From Certhia americana (Eukaryota > Chordata > Aves > Passeriformes > Certhiidae), in contig JAGMWU010000029.1 of NCBI GenBank assembly GCA_018697195.1, positions 311,830 through 375,829 on the forward strand: a stretch of DNA of 64,000 bases, read 5' to 3'. The notes beneath the pieces were generated by a model, which saw nothing but the letters and a program-made list of their open reading frames with translations, was not told the DNA's origin and made no database searches. Positions 48,179 to 63,740 of this stretch are shown piece by piece. The translations under genes were made by a program, and so were the position numbers. The first letter of the stretch is position 1. Every line of letters starts with the position of its first letter.

Positions 48179-50839
48179 TCATATGTAAAAGAATCACAAC
48201 CCAAAATTAAACACTCAGCCTGGACCAGACCCATTTTCCTGGAAGAGAACCCACAGAGCCCATGGCCCACGTCCTTCCCAGGATGGATAATTTCTGTGGG
48301 CAACCCTTGCTCAGGTGAGAGGGAGCTCTGCCAGCTGGACCAGGATCAGCTGAGCACTCAGAACATTCCCGGTCTCTCTGGGCAGGGACCTTCACCTCTC
48401 TCCCTGCTCCAAGGAAATGGAATCAAACCACAAAAAGCCTTTGCAGCCTCCTCCTTTCCATGTGTTTCTTAGCTCAGACTCCCTTATTTAGGCTGATTAA
48501 AACTTCCCCATTTCTTCTCCTCTGGCAAATGTTCAAGTGGGTTTGTTTTCGATTTCATCAGAAAATGTAAAATTAAAAAAAAATAAAATAGGAGGGGGTG
48601 GCATTTGTGCTGCGGAGTGAAATCTCCCTTGGTTCAGCTCAGCTCCTCAAGTTTTCTGCCTTGGAATTGATGAACTTTTCAATTACAGCATCACAGGATT
48701 TTTAAATCAGAAAAATCATGTCTTTCTTTGGGTAGGAATGGGTGGATTTTGAGGCTCAGTCCATGGCAGAAGGAGAGCTCATGGCTGCTCTGCTTCAGTT
48801 CTTGTAGGATCCAGGGTTCTGGGAAAAGACACCCCTGGAAACGGGTGCAGTTCCTGTGGACATTGCTCTGCTCACTCCCAGATCTGGCAGAATTCCAAAC
48901 GGACCCATCCTGGAGAATTATCAATCCAAGATGGAATAAATAACTGCATACTTCAGCATTTATTGGGAATAATAAATATAAATTCCTGCTCCAGTGCTCC
49001 TGGCTGTGATGCAGAAGGGGTTAACTGAGATATGGGAAAGGTATTTTCAACATCACTTATGATAATTAAGTTCTGAATCTTGTTTGAGGGAGTTGTGTGT
49101 GCTGCTGTCCAATCCAGAATAAAAATAGTGATTAATGATGATATTTTTCATATGCAAATGAATATCTGATCTATAGGTAGCGACAAATTGTCATAACAGA
49201 ACAAACCAAGCAAGGGTTTTTATTCAGAAGTGAATATTTATGCAGTGTGGGTGCAGATGCAGTCTGGATGCAGATATGGGGGAGGACAGGTTGGTGTTCT
49301 ATGGATTGTTTTGTGGATTTTTATTTATTTTTCGGAATGGAGTTGAACTCTTGGCCCATCTTGTGTCCCAATATTTTTCTTGCTCCTTCAGTGGCCTGGG
49401 TCTTGGGGCTGGCCAGGGGTAACTCTAGGCTGGATTGCAAGGGCAAGCAGTGAGCCAGGAATGAGGAATTAGGATGGAAGCACTGGAATATGACCTGAGA
49501 TTTGGGCAATTTTCATTTTTAGTGCAGGGTTTAGCCATCAGCACACCTAGAGATCCACACTGTGGAATGCTGAGCAGGGAGTCCCTGGGCCACCATGGGA
49601 AATATTTTAAATATTTAAAAATTAAATAACACACGATGGTTGGCTCATGAGTGACTTTATAAAACACTGCCACCATTATGGCAACTGAAGTGGGATTTGG
49701 GCAGAGGTGTTCCCCAAATAACTGATGGGGGTGTTTAGCAGAGGGAGGGATGGAAATGGCACAAATACCCAAGTTTTAGGAACTGTTAAAGCTGTTCAGA
49801 GCAGTCTAGTGCTGCCCTCTGAGCAACCCAAGTGTGCCTAATCCAGAAATGGTCCCTGTGGGATCCTGGAGCATTCAATTCCCTGCAGCTGCTGGGTAAA
49901 GAGGCTCCCAGAACCAGCTCAGGGAGCTCCTGCTGCCCCTGCCCCTGTTCCACATTCCTCTCACACCTTCCTGGTGAACTGGAAATTAACCCAACCCTGG
50001 CAGCCTGGCAGACACAGCCGGAGGTGACACCCTGCAGAGGTGTCACAGCCTGGGTCCCACCCTGGCTCCGTGGCTGGACTCTGCAGGATCCTGGATCCAG
50101 CACTGCGAGAGCCACGGGAGACGAGCTCAGGAGGAAAAAAGGTGTCACTGATTCTGCAGCTTCAGTTCTGCCTTGTTTATGGAAGTCACTGTTTTTCTGA
50201 CTAAAAGGCACTTAGATTTAAAAAGAAAAAAATTACAGGCTACGAGGCAGGGAATTAACCCTGTCCCAGCCACAGCAGGACGTGGAGTGTTTACATTTGG
50301 AGTTGCTGCCTGCAGTCAAAACAAATGCTTTTTGTGGGGATGATCGGTGTGTTCACAGCCCCTGCCTCTCGACCCTGCGCCAAGGCTCTCACTTTTAACC
50401 TGCAAACATTCTTTTCCTGCCCCTCGCCTCCCCCAGGAATACCGGGAAAAAAAGAACAGTTTAGAATTTGCCCAAGCCAAATACACAGGTCAGGTGGATT
50501 AAAACAAGCTCGGGTTGGCAAATCCCAAAGGGAGCAGGTGTTTTGTTTGGTGTCTCTGCCCGAAAATCCCCCACCATAAACATTCCATAATCCAGGGCAG
50601 GCGGAGGGGTCTGGCAGGGGAGGACGGTGGGCAAGGCAATGCTGTGTCTTTAATTTTCTTTTCCGAGGGAAGCAAAGTCTGCAGAGCCATGACAGCCTCA
50701 CTTGTTCAGCCTTTAATGCGCGTTGGGTTTTCTCCAGTGGAGGGCACTCGGTGTTCCACAAACTCCAGCCTCAGCACCAACCAGCTCCGGAGCATCATCG
50801 CTCTCTGGAAAGCCTCGGAATTAGACGAGAGCTGCCTCT
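48179..50839. other. Upstream flank of LRRTM4, no gene seen
   Basis: No exon can be supported. CG dinucleotides become more common from about 49,900 onward, as expected when approaching a promoter region. Frames of 115-156 codons at 49425-50877 occur on both strands and lack domains. Confidence 0.5.
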
Positions 50840-51293
50840 CAGCACAGCTACAAAACACTTTAAACCCGACTAGCTAAATGGATAAACCGAGCCTGCAGGG
50901 CTGCTAAGCCGGGCTCTGGCACAGCACGGGAGGCCCTGTCTGCTCTGGGAGCCGGAGGAGGATGGATCGCTGTGCCCGGCGATGGCAAAAGGTAGCAGAA
51001 TGAGGGATGCGAGGCGCCGGCAGAGGTTTGGTCCTTCCTCCCAGAGAAGTTGGTTCGCATCCATCGCCTGCTCCGGCTTTTCTCGCCGATTGCCGCTTAA
51101 CGCCGCCGGTTCTCTGATGACTTCCACAATGGCTCTCAGAGCTTAGAGTCCCTCCCTACCCCCCACACTCCCCCCATCCTTCGTCCTGTCTTCCCCACCC
51201 CCAATCCCTTCCCTATCCTTTCCCTTCTTCATCCCCAAAATTCTCGCTGGTCCTCTCCGGGGAACTTTGTGGGGTTCCTGGCAGGGACCCTGG

Positions 51294-51326
51294 ATGGCGG
51301 CGGGGCGAGCGGCAGCCGGCCTGTGA
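51294..51326 (+). other. Upstream ORF 1 of LRRTM4 (10 codons)
   Basis: ATG at 51294 opens a 10-codon frame encoding MAAGRAAAGL with TGA at 51324. Start context is weak at -3 (T) with G at +4. It exists in mRNA only if transcription starts upstream of it. Confidence 0.4.
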
Positions 51327-51327
51327 C

Positions 51328-51348
51328 ATGAAGATGCTGATGGTTTAA
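51328..51348 (+). other. Upstream ORF 2 of LRRTM4 (6 codons)
   Basis: ATG at 51328 begins MKMLMV and stops with TAA at 51346. It starts one base after the stop of uORF 1 and contains three in-frame ATGs in six codons. Confidence 0.4.
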
Positions 51349-51455
51349 ACCAAAGGAACCGATTTTGAAAAAAAGAGAGAGAGGCGAGGGGAAAGCAAAA
51401 AAAAGGGAAGAGAGAGGAGAAAACATCTGGAGGAAGGCGAAGGAGGACGTTATTG

Positions 51456-51470
51456 ATGACAAAAGGATGG
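51456..51470 (+). other. Upstream ORF 3, overlaps the LRRTM4 start and spans the intron
   Basis: ATG at 51456 lies 11 bases before the LRRTM4 ATG and is out of frame with it. After splicing it reads MTKGWVSM and stops at TAA 53463-53465 in exon 2, so it overlaps the main start. Its context is weak (T at -3, A at +4), whereas the LRRTM4 ATG has A at -3 and G at +4. That arrangement permits leaky scanning. Confidence 0.55.
51467..51470 (+). CDS. LRRTM4: LRRTM4 coding exon 1 (ATG G)
   Basis: Only the start codon and the first base of codon 2 are coded here, followed at 51471 by the consensus donor GTGAGT. Joining ATG G to the GT TTC CAT of exon 2 (53454) gives Met-Gly-Phe-His, the expected vertebrate LRRTM4 N-terminus. 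The intron is phase 1 and 1,983 bp long (51471-53453). The context AAAGGATGG is a good initiation site. A tiny coding first exon is normal for this gene family and is missed by open-frame searches. Confidence 0.85.
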
Positions 51471-55006
<3,536 letters not shown>

Positions 55007-56689
55007 ACCATGATCCTCCTAAAACCATTTCAGCTGCTGGGAAGGAGAGGTAAATGTTCGAAGCTCTTGAGGTATCTCTAAATATTAGAAACGTTCATGA
55101 GATTTTTGTATTTTGGGTTTTTTCTTCCTGCTTGGGGGTTTGTTCTGTAGAAGGTTCTCTCGTGTTAAATGAAGACAGGCAGGGTAGGGATGGCGATTAT
55201 TTTGAATAACTAAGATCTATTAAAAAAGTGATTAAGTTGGTGTCAACAACTGTGATAAAGGCATCTGGAATGTTGTTCTCCCTGTTTGCACCCATTTGAT
55301 GAGCTGTGGCTACAAGAGAATCCTGTTTTTAATGGATTGGTAGATACAGAGGGGCTTAAGAGCCTTTTCTAGTTTAAAACTAAATACGGAAACCTCTTTT
55401 CTCCAGACCCCACATCAAATCTCGAGGGTTTTATGGCTTATTTAACAATAATGCCAAAGAATTCCTGCATTTTTGATCTGGTTCAGGAGCAAACTGGAAG
55501 ACAACAGGACTGCAGCAGGATCTTGGAGTTGTTTTCCTGGAGCAGCAGGAACACAGAGGCTCCTCTGGACATGAGCTTTTGTCAAACAGCACATTTGCAA
55601 ATATCTGGGTTGGGAGAAGGAGATTCTTGGAGGGTTTAATTTCATTTCAGTGATCAGTGGAGGCTTAGACAGCCCTGCTGGAGTTGATCTCCACAATCTT
55701 CAGGCTGTGTCGGGATTTGACTCAGCAACATGGGAAACACAATCAGGAAAAACTCCCAGTGCTGTCCAGCTTTGCAAGGAAATTCCAAATCGTTTTGTTG
55801 CTCCCCTGCCAATGACTCCACTGCTGTAGATGCAGGGGATGGGTTTGCTTGGAATGCTGCTGCTTATTTAGAGCTGGCAAAGGAGTATTTGCACAATTAC
55901 ATTGCAATCCTGATCACTTAATCCTGCTTGTGTTGTGGCACCAGGTGGACTTTGTGGGTGTTCTACCTGAGAGTGTTTCCTGTGCCTTTTGGAGTTTATT
56001 CCCACCCCTTTGTGCAGGTTGGGATTGGCTGTGAGAATTCTGAACCCTGGCTTTGGCACCCAGGTGCTGTGGGAGGTGTGGTGAAGATGAAAAGAGTGGG
56101 ATCTGCAGTTCTGGAATCTGGATTATTCAAAATCCAATGTTTTCACTCTCTGACAATGGGGCACCTTTGAGAGGTTTCATATTTGGCACCTGAAATCTCC
56201 AGATGGTTTTGGACTATGGAGTTAAGCAGAAGGAAGAAAAATGCAGTGGTTTAGGGTTGTCTTTTCTGGAGCAGTGTTGTCTTCAGAACAGAAAACCACC
56301 TGCCATGTCTCTGTCATTGGTCCAGAAAAATGCAGAATGAAGGTGTGCAGTTTGGTTTATTCACTGTTACCAGCACAAGCAGAAAATGAGCGATGCCCAA
56401 GTTATTTTGAATTTCCCCTGGCTGTCACAAAGAGCATTAATCTCGCCTGGAAGGCTCTGTCCCCTTCACACTCAGGTCTAACACCACGGAAATTTCATTA
56501 GCTTGACTAAAATGTTGTTTAGTTTACTCCGTGGTGGTAGACTGATGAATGTGCACGTGATAACTGAGCATCCAGGTAATGACACCATCATCCCTAACAC
56601 ATTTTGGATCACAGAAGATAGGGGTGATGTTTGGGAGACTGGAATTTGGATAATTTGGATTAGAGCAGCTAATTACAAGGTTCATGAGT
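55007..56689 (+). other. LRRTM4 short-isoform 3' UTR or intron 2
   Basis: Immediately follows the ECEV stop. It has no coding frame of interest. It would be 3' UTR in the short mRNA and intron in the long one. No AATAAA is obvious until about 56990, only a variant ATTAAA near 55217. Confidence 0.55.
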
Positions 56690-56717
56690 CCTCCTAGGTG
56701 CAGTAACACCTAGGAGG
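56690..56717. repeat. Perfect 11-bp hairpin
   Basis: CCTCCTAGGTG (56690-56700) and CACCTAGGAGG (56707-56717) are exact reverse complements separated by the 6-base loop CAGTAA. There is no T-run or gene end beside it. If transcribed it would fold into a compact stem-loop. Confidence 0.9.
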
Positions 56718-56989
56718 TCAGCGTGGTGTAATTCCCCCAGGTGGCCGTGGTTGTTACACTCAGCATTAAACACCAGGGGACCCCAGCTCACCTGGGCTCC
56801 AGGTTTTTAATTTGGGTTAAATTAAACTGATGAAACTCTGCAGGACTGAGTGGGGCAGGAGGATTAGGTTGTGGTGCCCCTGAGTGTAAATCAGACTGTT
56901 CAGGACGTGCCAGAGCTGTGTCTGAGAGGTCACTCTGTGTTTGTGTCATTAATGAACATCCAGTGGCTCTTTGCACACTGTTAGAGACT

Positions 56990-57012
56990 AATAAATAATA
57001 GAGAATAATAAA
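56990..57012 (+). other. Candidate poly(A) signals for short LRRTM4 mRNA
   Basis: AATAAATAATA at 56990 and a second AATAAA at about 57006 lie ~2 kb after the short-isoform stop. They are the first strong canonical hexamers downstream. Usage is inferred only. Confidence 0.35.
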
Positions 57013-59451
57013 GACTTCAGGAGATGGAAAGCAGATAATTGAAGGCACATGTAGCAACCCAAAGCCCCCACTGAAATCCTGTCTTCAGCTTGGATTTGAC
57101 ATTCTGCGTCTCCATAGCTACAAGGTTCCACTTGTAAAAGGAGATATATTCACTGTACAGCACTTAAAAATGGTAAAAAAAACCCCTTGTAGAGTCTTCA
57201 GCAGTGGAAAGGGTTTGTGTTTGGTGAAAAAAATAGGAAATGGAACCTCTCTTTATTTCCTAATTTACCCATACTTGTGGAAAGCTATTATTTTTTGCAG
57301 GTGTGATGCAGCTCAGGCCCATCCTCCCCGGGTCTGCATGGCTCATTCCCTATATTCAGCCTGAGGTTTCTCACAAAAAAAGAAACCATCAGAGGGGAGA
57401 GGAGAGCCTAGATACCTGCGTGAGGGCAGGCAGGCTCCAGGACTCATTACTTAGCAGTCGACTGATTTTACTTCTTCTAGCAGTATTTTCCAAAGCAGTT
57501 TGCTTTCATGTGTTCTCCCCCCATGCCTGGGGCAGCTGAGGGTCCAAAAATGGTTTTGGGAAAGGGTGATGGATCACTTCCATTTGGACTGGGAAAGGAA
57601 AGAAATGCCTCATCTCTTTGCAGTCCACACTCCTGCAGATGGTTTTTGAGGTCAGGTGAGCAGAGCTGGTACCTTCACAAGAATCATTTTGGGTGTGGAA
57701 GCAGCCAGCTCATCTCATCCATAAAACACTCATTTTCCATGGCAGAACTGGCTTGGGAATAATGTGCTGAGGTATTTCTTTTCTCCACAGCAGCTCTAAG
57801 GATGGTGTTTTAAAATTCCATGAGGTTTTGAGGATTCAGTGGAGGTCCAGAGATGAGAGCTGCCCTGGAGCAGGGCAGGTGCAGCTGTGCTTTGTGGGAC
57901 TGCTTTTCCCAGTCCCTGCTTCAGGAATTATTCCTTGTGCTGGGGAGAGAGAGCCAAAGGCGGGCTGGCTGCAAACGGGAGCGACTTTGGCAGCAGTGGG
58001 GTTATAATCACTGACACCTGGCCTGTGCTCGTCTATTTAGTCTCTTGGCAAGGCTTGCTAAAATAACTGGATGCTCCTGATTTTGGCTCTGACCATCCAG
58101 TTAGCAGAGTGCTGCTCCCTCAGCCTGGGATTTGCATTGTGCATCTCCCTCCCTCTCACTTTCCCATTTATTTGTACAATTGCTACAGATCTGGAAGCTG
58201 AAAAAGGGTTTTCATAAAGCCAGCTATAGTATTCTGTGTTTCATGCATATCACAGTCTCAGAATATCTGGGAATTGCTCACTGGGAAGGGGAGAAGGAAA
58301 ATGTTTCTGTCTCCTGGAAGGTCATTGCTCTCCCCTTTCCCAGACTGGCAGGGACAAAACAAACAACAGGCAGACAGGTGAACAGCTTTTTTGTGTGAAC
58401 TGAGCACTGTGAGGTCGCTTTTTACACCTCTCCTTCTCCGTGTCTGGCCATACCCCATGGAAAACAGCCACCTGTTCACACACAGGGACAGCTCTGCTGT
58501 GTTTTCCACAGGAGCGAAAACAGGCCTGGTTGTCACTTGTGTTCACACGTTTTAAGTCAGACTCACAGAAGCACCTTCAGTTGGAATTCTGCTCCTTCCC
58601 CTCTTTCTGTTGGGAAAAATTACATTGATAAAGGAATTAAACATATGCAGGCTTGGTGGGCTGCTGCAGACCTTCTTCTGAGCCTAATTTAAAGGGAAAT
58701 GTTGACATGATGTTTTCATTATTTATTTATTAAACATTATGGTGCTGCTTGGAAGAAGAAGCAAAGAGGATAAACCAGAATAGTTTCCATCTCCACAGAG
58801 GGTTTAGGGTGAGGTTCCAGTTCTGTAACTCAGCATTAAAAGGGGGCTTAGCCTGAGCTCAGGGGATGTTGTGACCTCATGGGAGAAATCATGCAAGGAC
58901 TGCCTGAATTTTAAGAGCAGTGGTTGCATTTCCTTTGGTCATCAGCCTGAGGAGTTTGTGAGGAATGCTGAGCAAGGACCCCATGGCTGAGGTGGGAGTT
59001 TATCAGAGCTTGGGGGAATGGAAAGGGAATGATCCCACAGGTGGGACATTGCAAAGAGCAGGACCTAGGAGGCAAGGAGTGAGGAGAATGGGAGCAGAAA
59101 CTCTTCATGAACCCTCTGTCTGAGAGAAATGGCCCTCCCTGCAGGGCCAAAGCACTGGGGGTTTCTTTCCTGTGACTCTTCTTAGACACAGGAGGATGAA
59201 CACTGTTAACTGAACTTTTCTGCTTCCTTCTGTGCTGTGGCTCCTTCTCTTCTCTCTTCTTCCAGCCCTCTGTGACTGTGGAACCTGAATTTGGGTTGGC
59301 CTGTAAACTGAGGGTAAATCAGCCCAAGGAAAGCATCCCAAGACGGTTTGTATGAGGAGAGTCAGGAAAGGGGAAGGTGACTGCTGCTCCTCAGAGCTCT
59401 GCCCATGGGAGGAACAGCTCAGAAGGGGCTCAGAGAAGGCATATTTTAGAA
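57013..59451. other. Presumed LRRTM4 intron 2, nothing recognised
   Basis: No exon, RNA gene or clear repeat. Frames are below 95 codons and lack domains. Confidence 0.5.
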
Positions 59452-59603
59452 ATCATTGAATCATAAAATGGTTTGTATTGAAGGAACCTTTAAGATCACC
59501 CAGTGCCACCCCCTGCCATGGGCAGGGCCACCTTTCACAGCCCTGGGTTGCTCCAAGCCCCATCCAACCTGGCTTTGAACAATCCACGGATGGGGCAGTT
59601 TTT
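59452..59603 (-). mobile_element. CR1 LINE 3' fragment
   Basis: Reverse CR1: ATTGAATCATAAAATGGTTT, GAAGGAACCTTTAAGATCAC, CCCTGCCATGGGCAGGGCCA, GGTTGCTCCAAGCCCCATCC and AACCTGGCTTTGAACAATCC. It is diverged and 5'-truncated. Confidence 0.87.
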
Positions 59604-62400
59604 ACCACTCTGAGCCTTTATTTGCCCTTGGCATTGCAAATATAACCCCAGTCTAAGGGGAGCTGTGCTGGAGAGGCAGCAGCGATGTAGCCAGAAATGC
59701 ACAGGGGCAAAATTTCCCTGGGCTCAGCACTTGTAAAGTCTGAGAGTTCCCAAAGATGTTCCCAAAATTGACTGGCCATGTTTCCGGCGGAGCTGAGGCA
59801 GCTGTGCCTCCTGCAGCAATTGAGGGCTGCAAATTTGGAAAGGAAATGCAGGAGGATGTGGAACACTTCTGAAACTCTTACTCGGTGCTTCCTCTGGTGC
59901 CTGGCTGAGAGGGGAGCTCATCAGGAATTTGGGCTTGGGATACAGTGCTGCTGAGACCTTGGAAGTGGATTGCTCTGAGATAATGCAGAGCTCAGAAACA
60001 AAGGAAAGCTGAACCCACCTCTCCCAAATTCTCCTGAGCTTGGGAACTCCCCTGAGCAGATTCCAGGCATTGCATTTGCTCCATTAGGTCTCATTTTGAG
60101 GCTGACAGCTCATTAACAGAGCTCTGTAACTGCACTGTGCATTCCCAGCCTTAGGCACAATGTCCAGCTGGGATTATCCTCCCTCTGCTTCCTCTTCACC
60201 TTTTTGCCTACTTACCCAAATGTTGCCACTTTCCAGAACCCTCATGGTTTAAGTTATGCCTGGTGAGGGTGCTCAAATGGAGAGGCTGCTGCACTGAAGA
60301 GATTTGCACAAGAGAGGACACTTGTTATTCCTATTATATTCCTTGTGAGGGATTACTCCTGGAATGGTGGCAGATGCCCTCTTCCCTCTCTATCTTCCTT
60401 TTCCTTGCTCTCCCCCCTTCCCCTGCCTTTGCTTGCACTCTGTGATGTGCTGCCAGTGTTTTAAGGAGGAGAAAGGAATAGATTTTAGTGGAGCTCATGC
60501 CAGCAGGGAAAACACTGACAGAATTGGGGAAGGAATCTGTTCAATTGTGGGTTTTAATTTTAAACATACACAAAACACAAGACACACTGGGTGGGGCAGA
60601 CAATTTTATTAGGACATGTCCTGCTGCTAGAAATGTTCCTGAGACTTTTCTTGGGTCACAGAGCTGGCCTGAGCCTGGATATTGGGAATTTTCCCTGAAA
60701 TGCAGTGGCTGCAGTGGCATGGAGCAGGCTGGGAATAACCAGGACTGTGTTCATGGTTTGTGCTGCTCCTGGACATTCCTATGGACATTCTTCCCCTGTC
60801 TGAAGACACGTACAAGGGTTTCAAATCCCTTGGGATTGTGGTTCAGGCCCCAGCTTTTCCTGGAGATACTCCTGGTACCATTGGAATTCTCAGTTTCTCC
60901 TGGCTGGAGCTGCCAGCACTGGGAAGTGTGCATCTCTCCATCCTGTTATCCGTGGTGCAAATGCTGTGACATGAGAAATTCCATGTGATCCATGTTTACA
61001 GCACTCCCAGCACTCTGGGATTGTCATTCCCAGGCAGGTATTTCAGCCCTGAACATGGATAGGCTGCGGCCAGAAACATCTCTGACACTGCTCAGCTTTT
61101 ATCACCTCTGTCCCTTGTGCAGCCAAATGAGCTCAGATCATCTCTGGATCTTCCCACCTCCACAAAAGGATGAGTGGATCGATCCTGAGGGGTTTCCAGG
61201 GAGTTGCCAGCTCTGTCCCAAGCTGCAGAATTCCGCTTTGTTGAAGCTGTAGTACACAGAGAGGGAATGATATGAGAGGCTGTTGGCAGCATTGGCTTCT
61301 CAGCCTGAAGGATTTGTTTTGCCTTTGCCTTTTTGATTTTCAAGGAAATAGGAATCTCTTCCAGGCAGATGGATCACTCTTAGTATTGTCTTGGGCAATG
61401 GATTGGGAATTCCAAGAAGGAGAATGAAGGGGAGACCAGAAAATGCTAATTATCTCCGATTTGTCACCTTCCATGCATGTCCACCTCCAGTGAAAATCCC
61501 CCTTTGTTTCTTAGCTCAAATATAGATGTATTTCGGGGTTCTTTAGATACATTTGAATAAAATTGGCTGGAATAGGAGAAGTTCTTGGATGATGGCAAGG
61601 CAGTATCCTCAAAGCTCTGTGTTCCAGGGCTTTGTCTCCATCCGTGGGCAACTTCCTACAAAAAGGCTTTGTGAGGATGCTAGAGCTTCTCTGCTTCTTT
61701 TTCTATGCTTTGTGGAACTTTCTTTCTATTTTTACTTTGAATTCTCAAAGCTCAGGAGCTAAGGAACAGTCTCCTGATTTTTAGTCCCTGCATCACATAC
61801 GTGGTGATCTCAAGCAAAATCTCTTTGCTCTGAAAGTTCCTTTTTTCCCCCATTCTTTCACCAACACATTTTTATTCAGTTTCCTCCGAAATGCACAATA
61901 ATAAAAAGAAAAATATTTGTGTGTTTAGGCTGTGGGGAAAACCAACATGATCAATCTGATTGTGTTCCAAGATGGCCTTTGATGTTGTGTCCTTTTACAG
62001 GTGTCTATTTTATTCATGGAGAAGACTGATTTTATCCTTGATTTTATCCTGAGATTTGCGAGTCCTTTAGTCAAATAAAACCACTGAATATTTCCTGCCT
62101 GAGCATTTCAGCTGCAGAAGGGTTGCGTCAGGAGAGAAATGAGCTGGCTGTGAAGTCACTCGGTGTGAAATGTGGCACATCTTTCATGGCAGCAGGCAGA
62201 GCTCAGGAACTGCAGTGGGGTACAAAGCTCTGGGGCCAGTGCTTCCAACTGCTCCTGAAATAAACACACGAGGTGGGAAAAGCAATCACCATCTCCAAAT
62301 TTGATAGGTAGCGAATGAAAAAACCACTTATAGACCAGGAAATTCTTTGTAATTTTTATTTCTCCCCATGTATACTCTAGTCAAGATTTTTGTTCTCTTG
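59604..62400. other. Presumed LRRTM4 intron 2, nothing recognised
   Basis: Includes a 166-codon + frame (60488-60988) without a recognisable domain or splice support. No RNA gene or transposon seen. Confidence 0.5.
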
Positions 62401-62542
62401 TGGAAGAAGTGGGATTTTCCTTTGTGTTACTTGGGTGTTGATTCAATCAAGAAGCAATTGATGGTGAAATATGGAAGAAGTAGGATTTTCCTTTATGTTA
62501 CTTGGGCGTTAATCCAATTAAACAACAATAGATGGTGAAAGA
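62401..62542. repeat. 71-bp tandem duplication
   Basis: Two adjacent units each begin TGGAAGAAGT and contain GGATTTTCCTTT, TTACTTGGGYGTT and GATGGTGAAA. They span 62401-62471 and 62472-62542 and differ at several positions, so the duplication is not recent. Confidence 0.85.
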
Positions 62543-63740
62543 AGATAAGAATTATCTGTGTTTGGGCAGCAGCTGACAGCTCCTAGGTTTAATAACTGTA
62601 TGGAAACAGAAAGGAGTCCTTTTTGTGCCTGGGAGAACTGGACACAGCAAATCAGCTGAGCCAGAAAGAGGAAATGAGACTAAAGTGGGACTTCCTTGGA
62701 GGAGTTGGTCAGGGAATGGGGCAGCCCAGGATCTGGGAATCCTTTGGCAGTATCTTGGTTTTGGATGCTCCAGCTCTCAGCCCAGGGATGGAACAGTTCA
62801 GTCCAAGGTTAGGCCAAGGTTAAGCCTCCAGGGCACCAGGCCAAGTTGTTTGGCACTGAGTGCAAGCTCCAGGGTGTCCATGGGAAAGGACAGGCTCACT
62901 CTCTACATCTTGCACTCTCATCCACCCAAACCCCACTTTTCCAGGTTTTTCAACGCACCAAGGTTGTCTTTGATGAAGAGTCAGACTTGAGTTGTGTGGC
63001 TTTGCTCGTTTTCAGTCAGTCCTCATTAAAAATCAGCTTCTCCTTCTGTGTGATGGCCTCTGAAAGCCCTGCTGATTTCTCACTGCTCCCATCCTTCACT
63101 GCCACAGCCATTTGGATTATCTTTTGGCCATGATGGATGATTTAAAAGGAACCAACAAGGCCATCAAATTCCTGCCCCGGTTCAACCAGCATTTGTTAAT
63201 GTTCTAAATCATCTTGGGCCTGAAATGTGCTGCTTCTTAAATTTAGAACGATGTGATTGCCTAAAGCCTCTCCATGTGTTAATTAAATCATCATAATTGT
63301 GGTTTCTGGAGACTGACAGGTTATAAATAGTTTTCCTTCTCCCCCTCCTGCAATAATTGGTGGGAATGACGGGCAAACCAGCCATTGTTTAATTGTGCCT
63401 CTGACACTGCTCTTCCCATTCCAACCCCATTTCTCTGCTGTGACTTGATTGTCCTGAAATAATCAGCAGTGTCATCCTCAAAGGCTGCTTAATTGCCAGG
63501 CACTTCTCACATTATGGGACAAGGAAAGAAGTGCTTTTCATCATTATCCCTTTAATTTAGCGGATGGGAGGTCAGGAGCTCTGGAGGTCAGGGCAGAGGT
63601 TCCATGTACACACTCGTGCACACTCTGAATAAACACTGACATATTTTAGTCATCATTTTACCTCCATCTATCCTGTCTAGTTCAAGGTTTTGTGGAAATA
63701 GAAGACTTGGTGTTCTGAACATCATTTTCCTCTGTTGCTG
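62543..63740. other. Presumed LRRTM4 intron 2, nothing recognised
   Basis: No gene or repeat can be supported. Confidence 0.5.

Larger units (their letters stand above)
50840..51466 (+). promoter_or_regulatory. LRRTM4: Probable LRRTM4 promoter and 5' UTR region
   Basis: CG dinucleotides are locally enriched, for example TCTCGCCGATTGCCGCTTAA and GCGGCGGGGCGAGCGGCAGC, unlike the AT-leaning surroundings. A C/T-rich stretch (51149-51236) is followed by an A/G-rich stretch (51363-51450) leading straight into the LRRTM4 start codon. I see no clear TATA box, so initiation is probably dispersed. The 51240-51290 transition is a plausible but unproven transcription start zone. Confidence 0.55.

Noticed and set aside
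60488..60988. 166-codon + frame
   Set aside because: No recognisable domain, composition like its flanks and no splice context. It also does not resemble the missing LRRTM4 tail exon.
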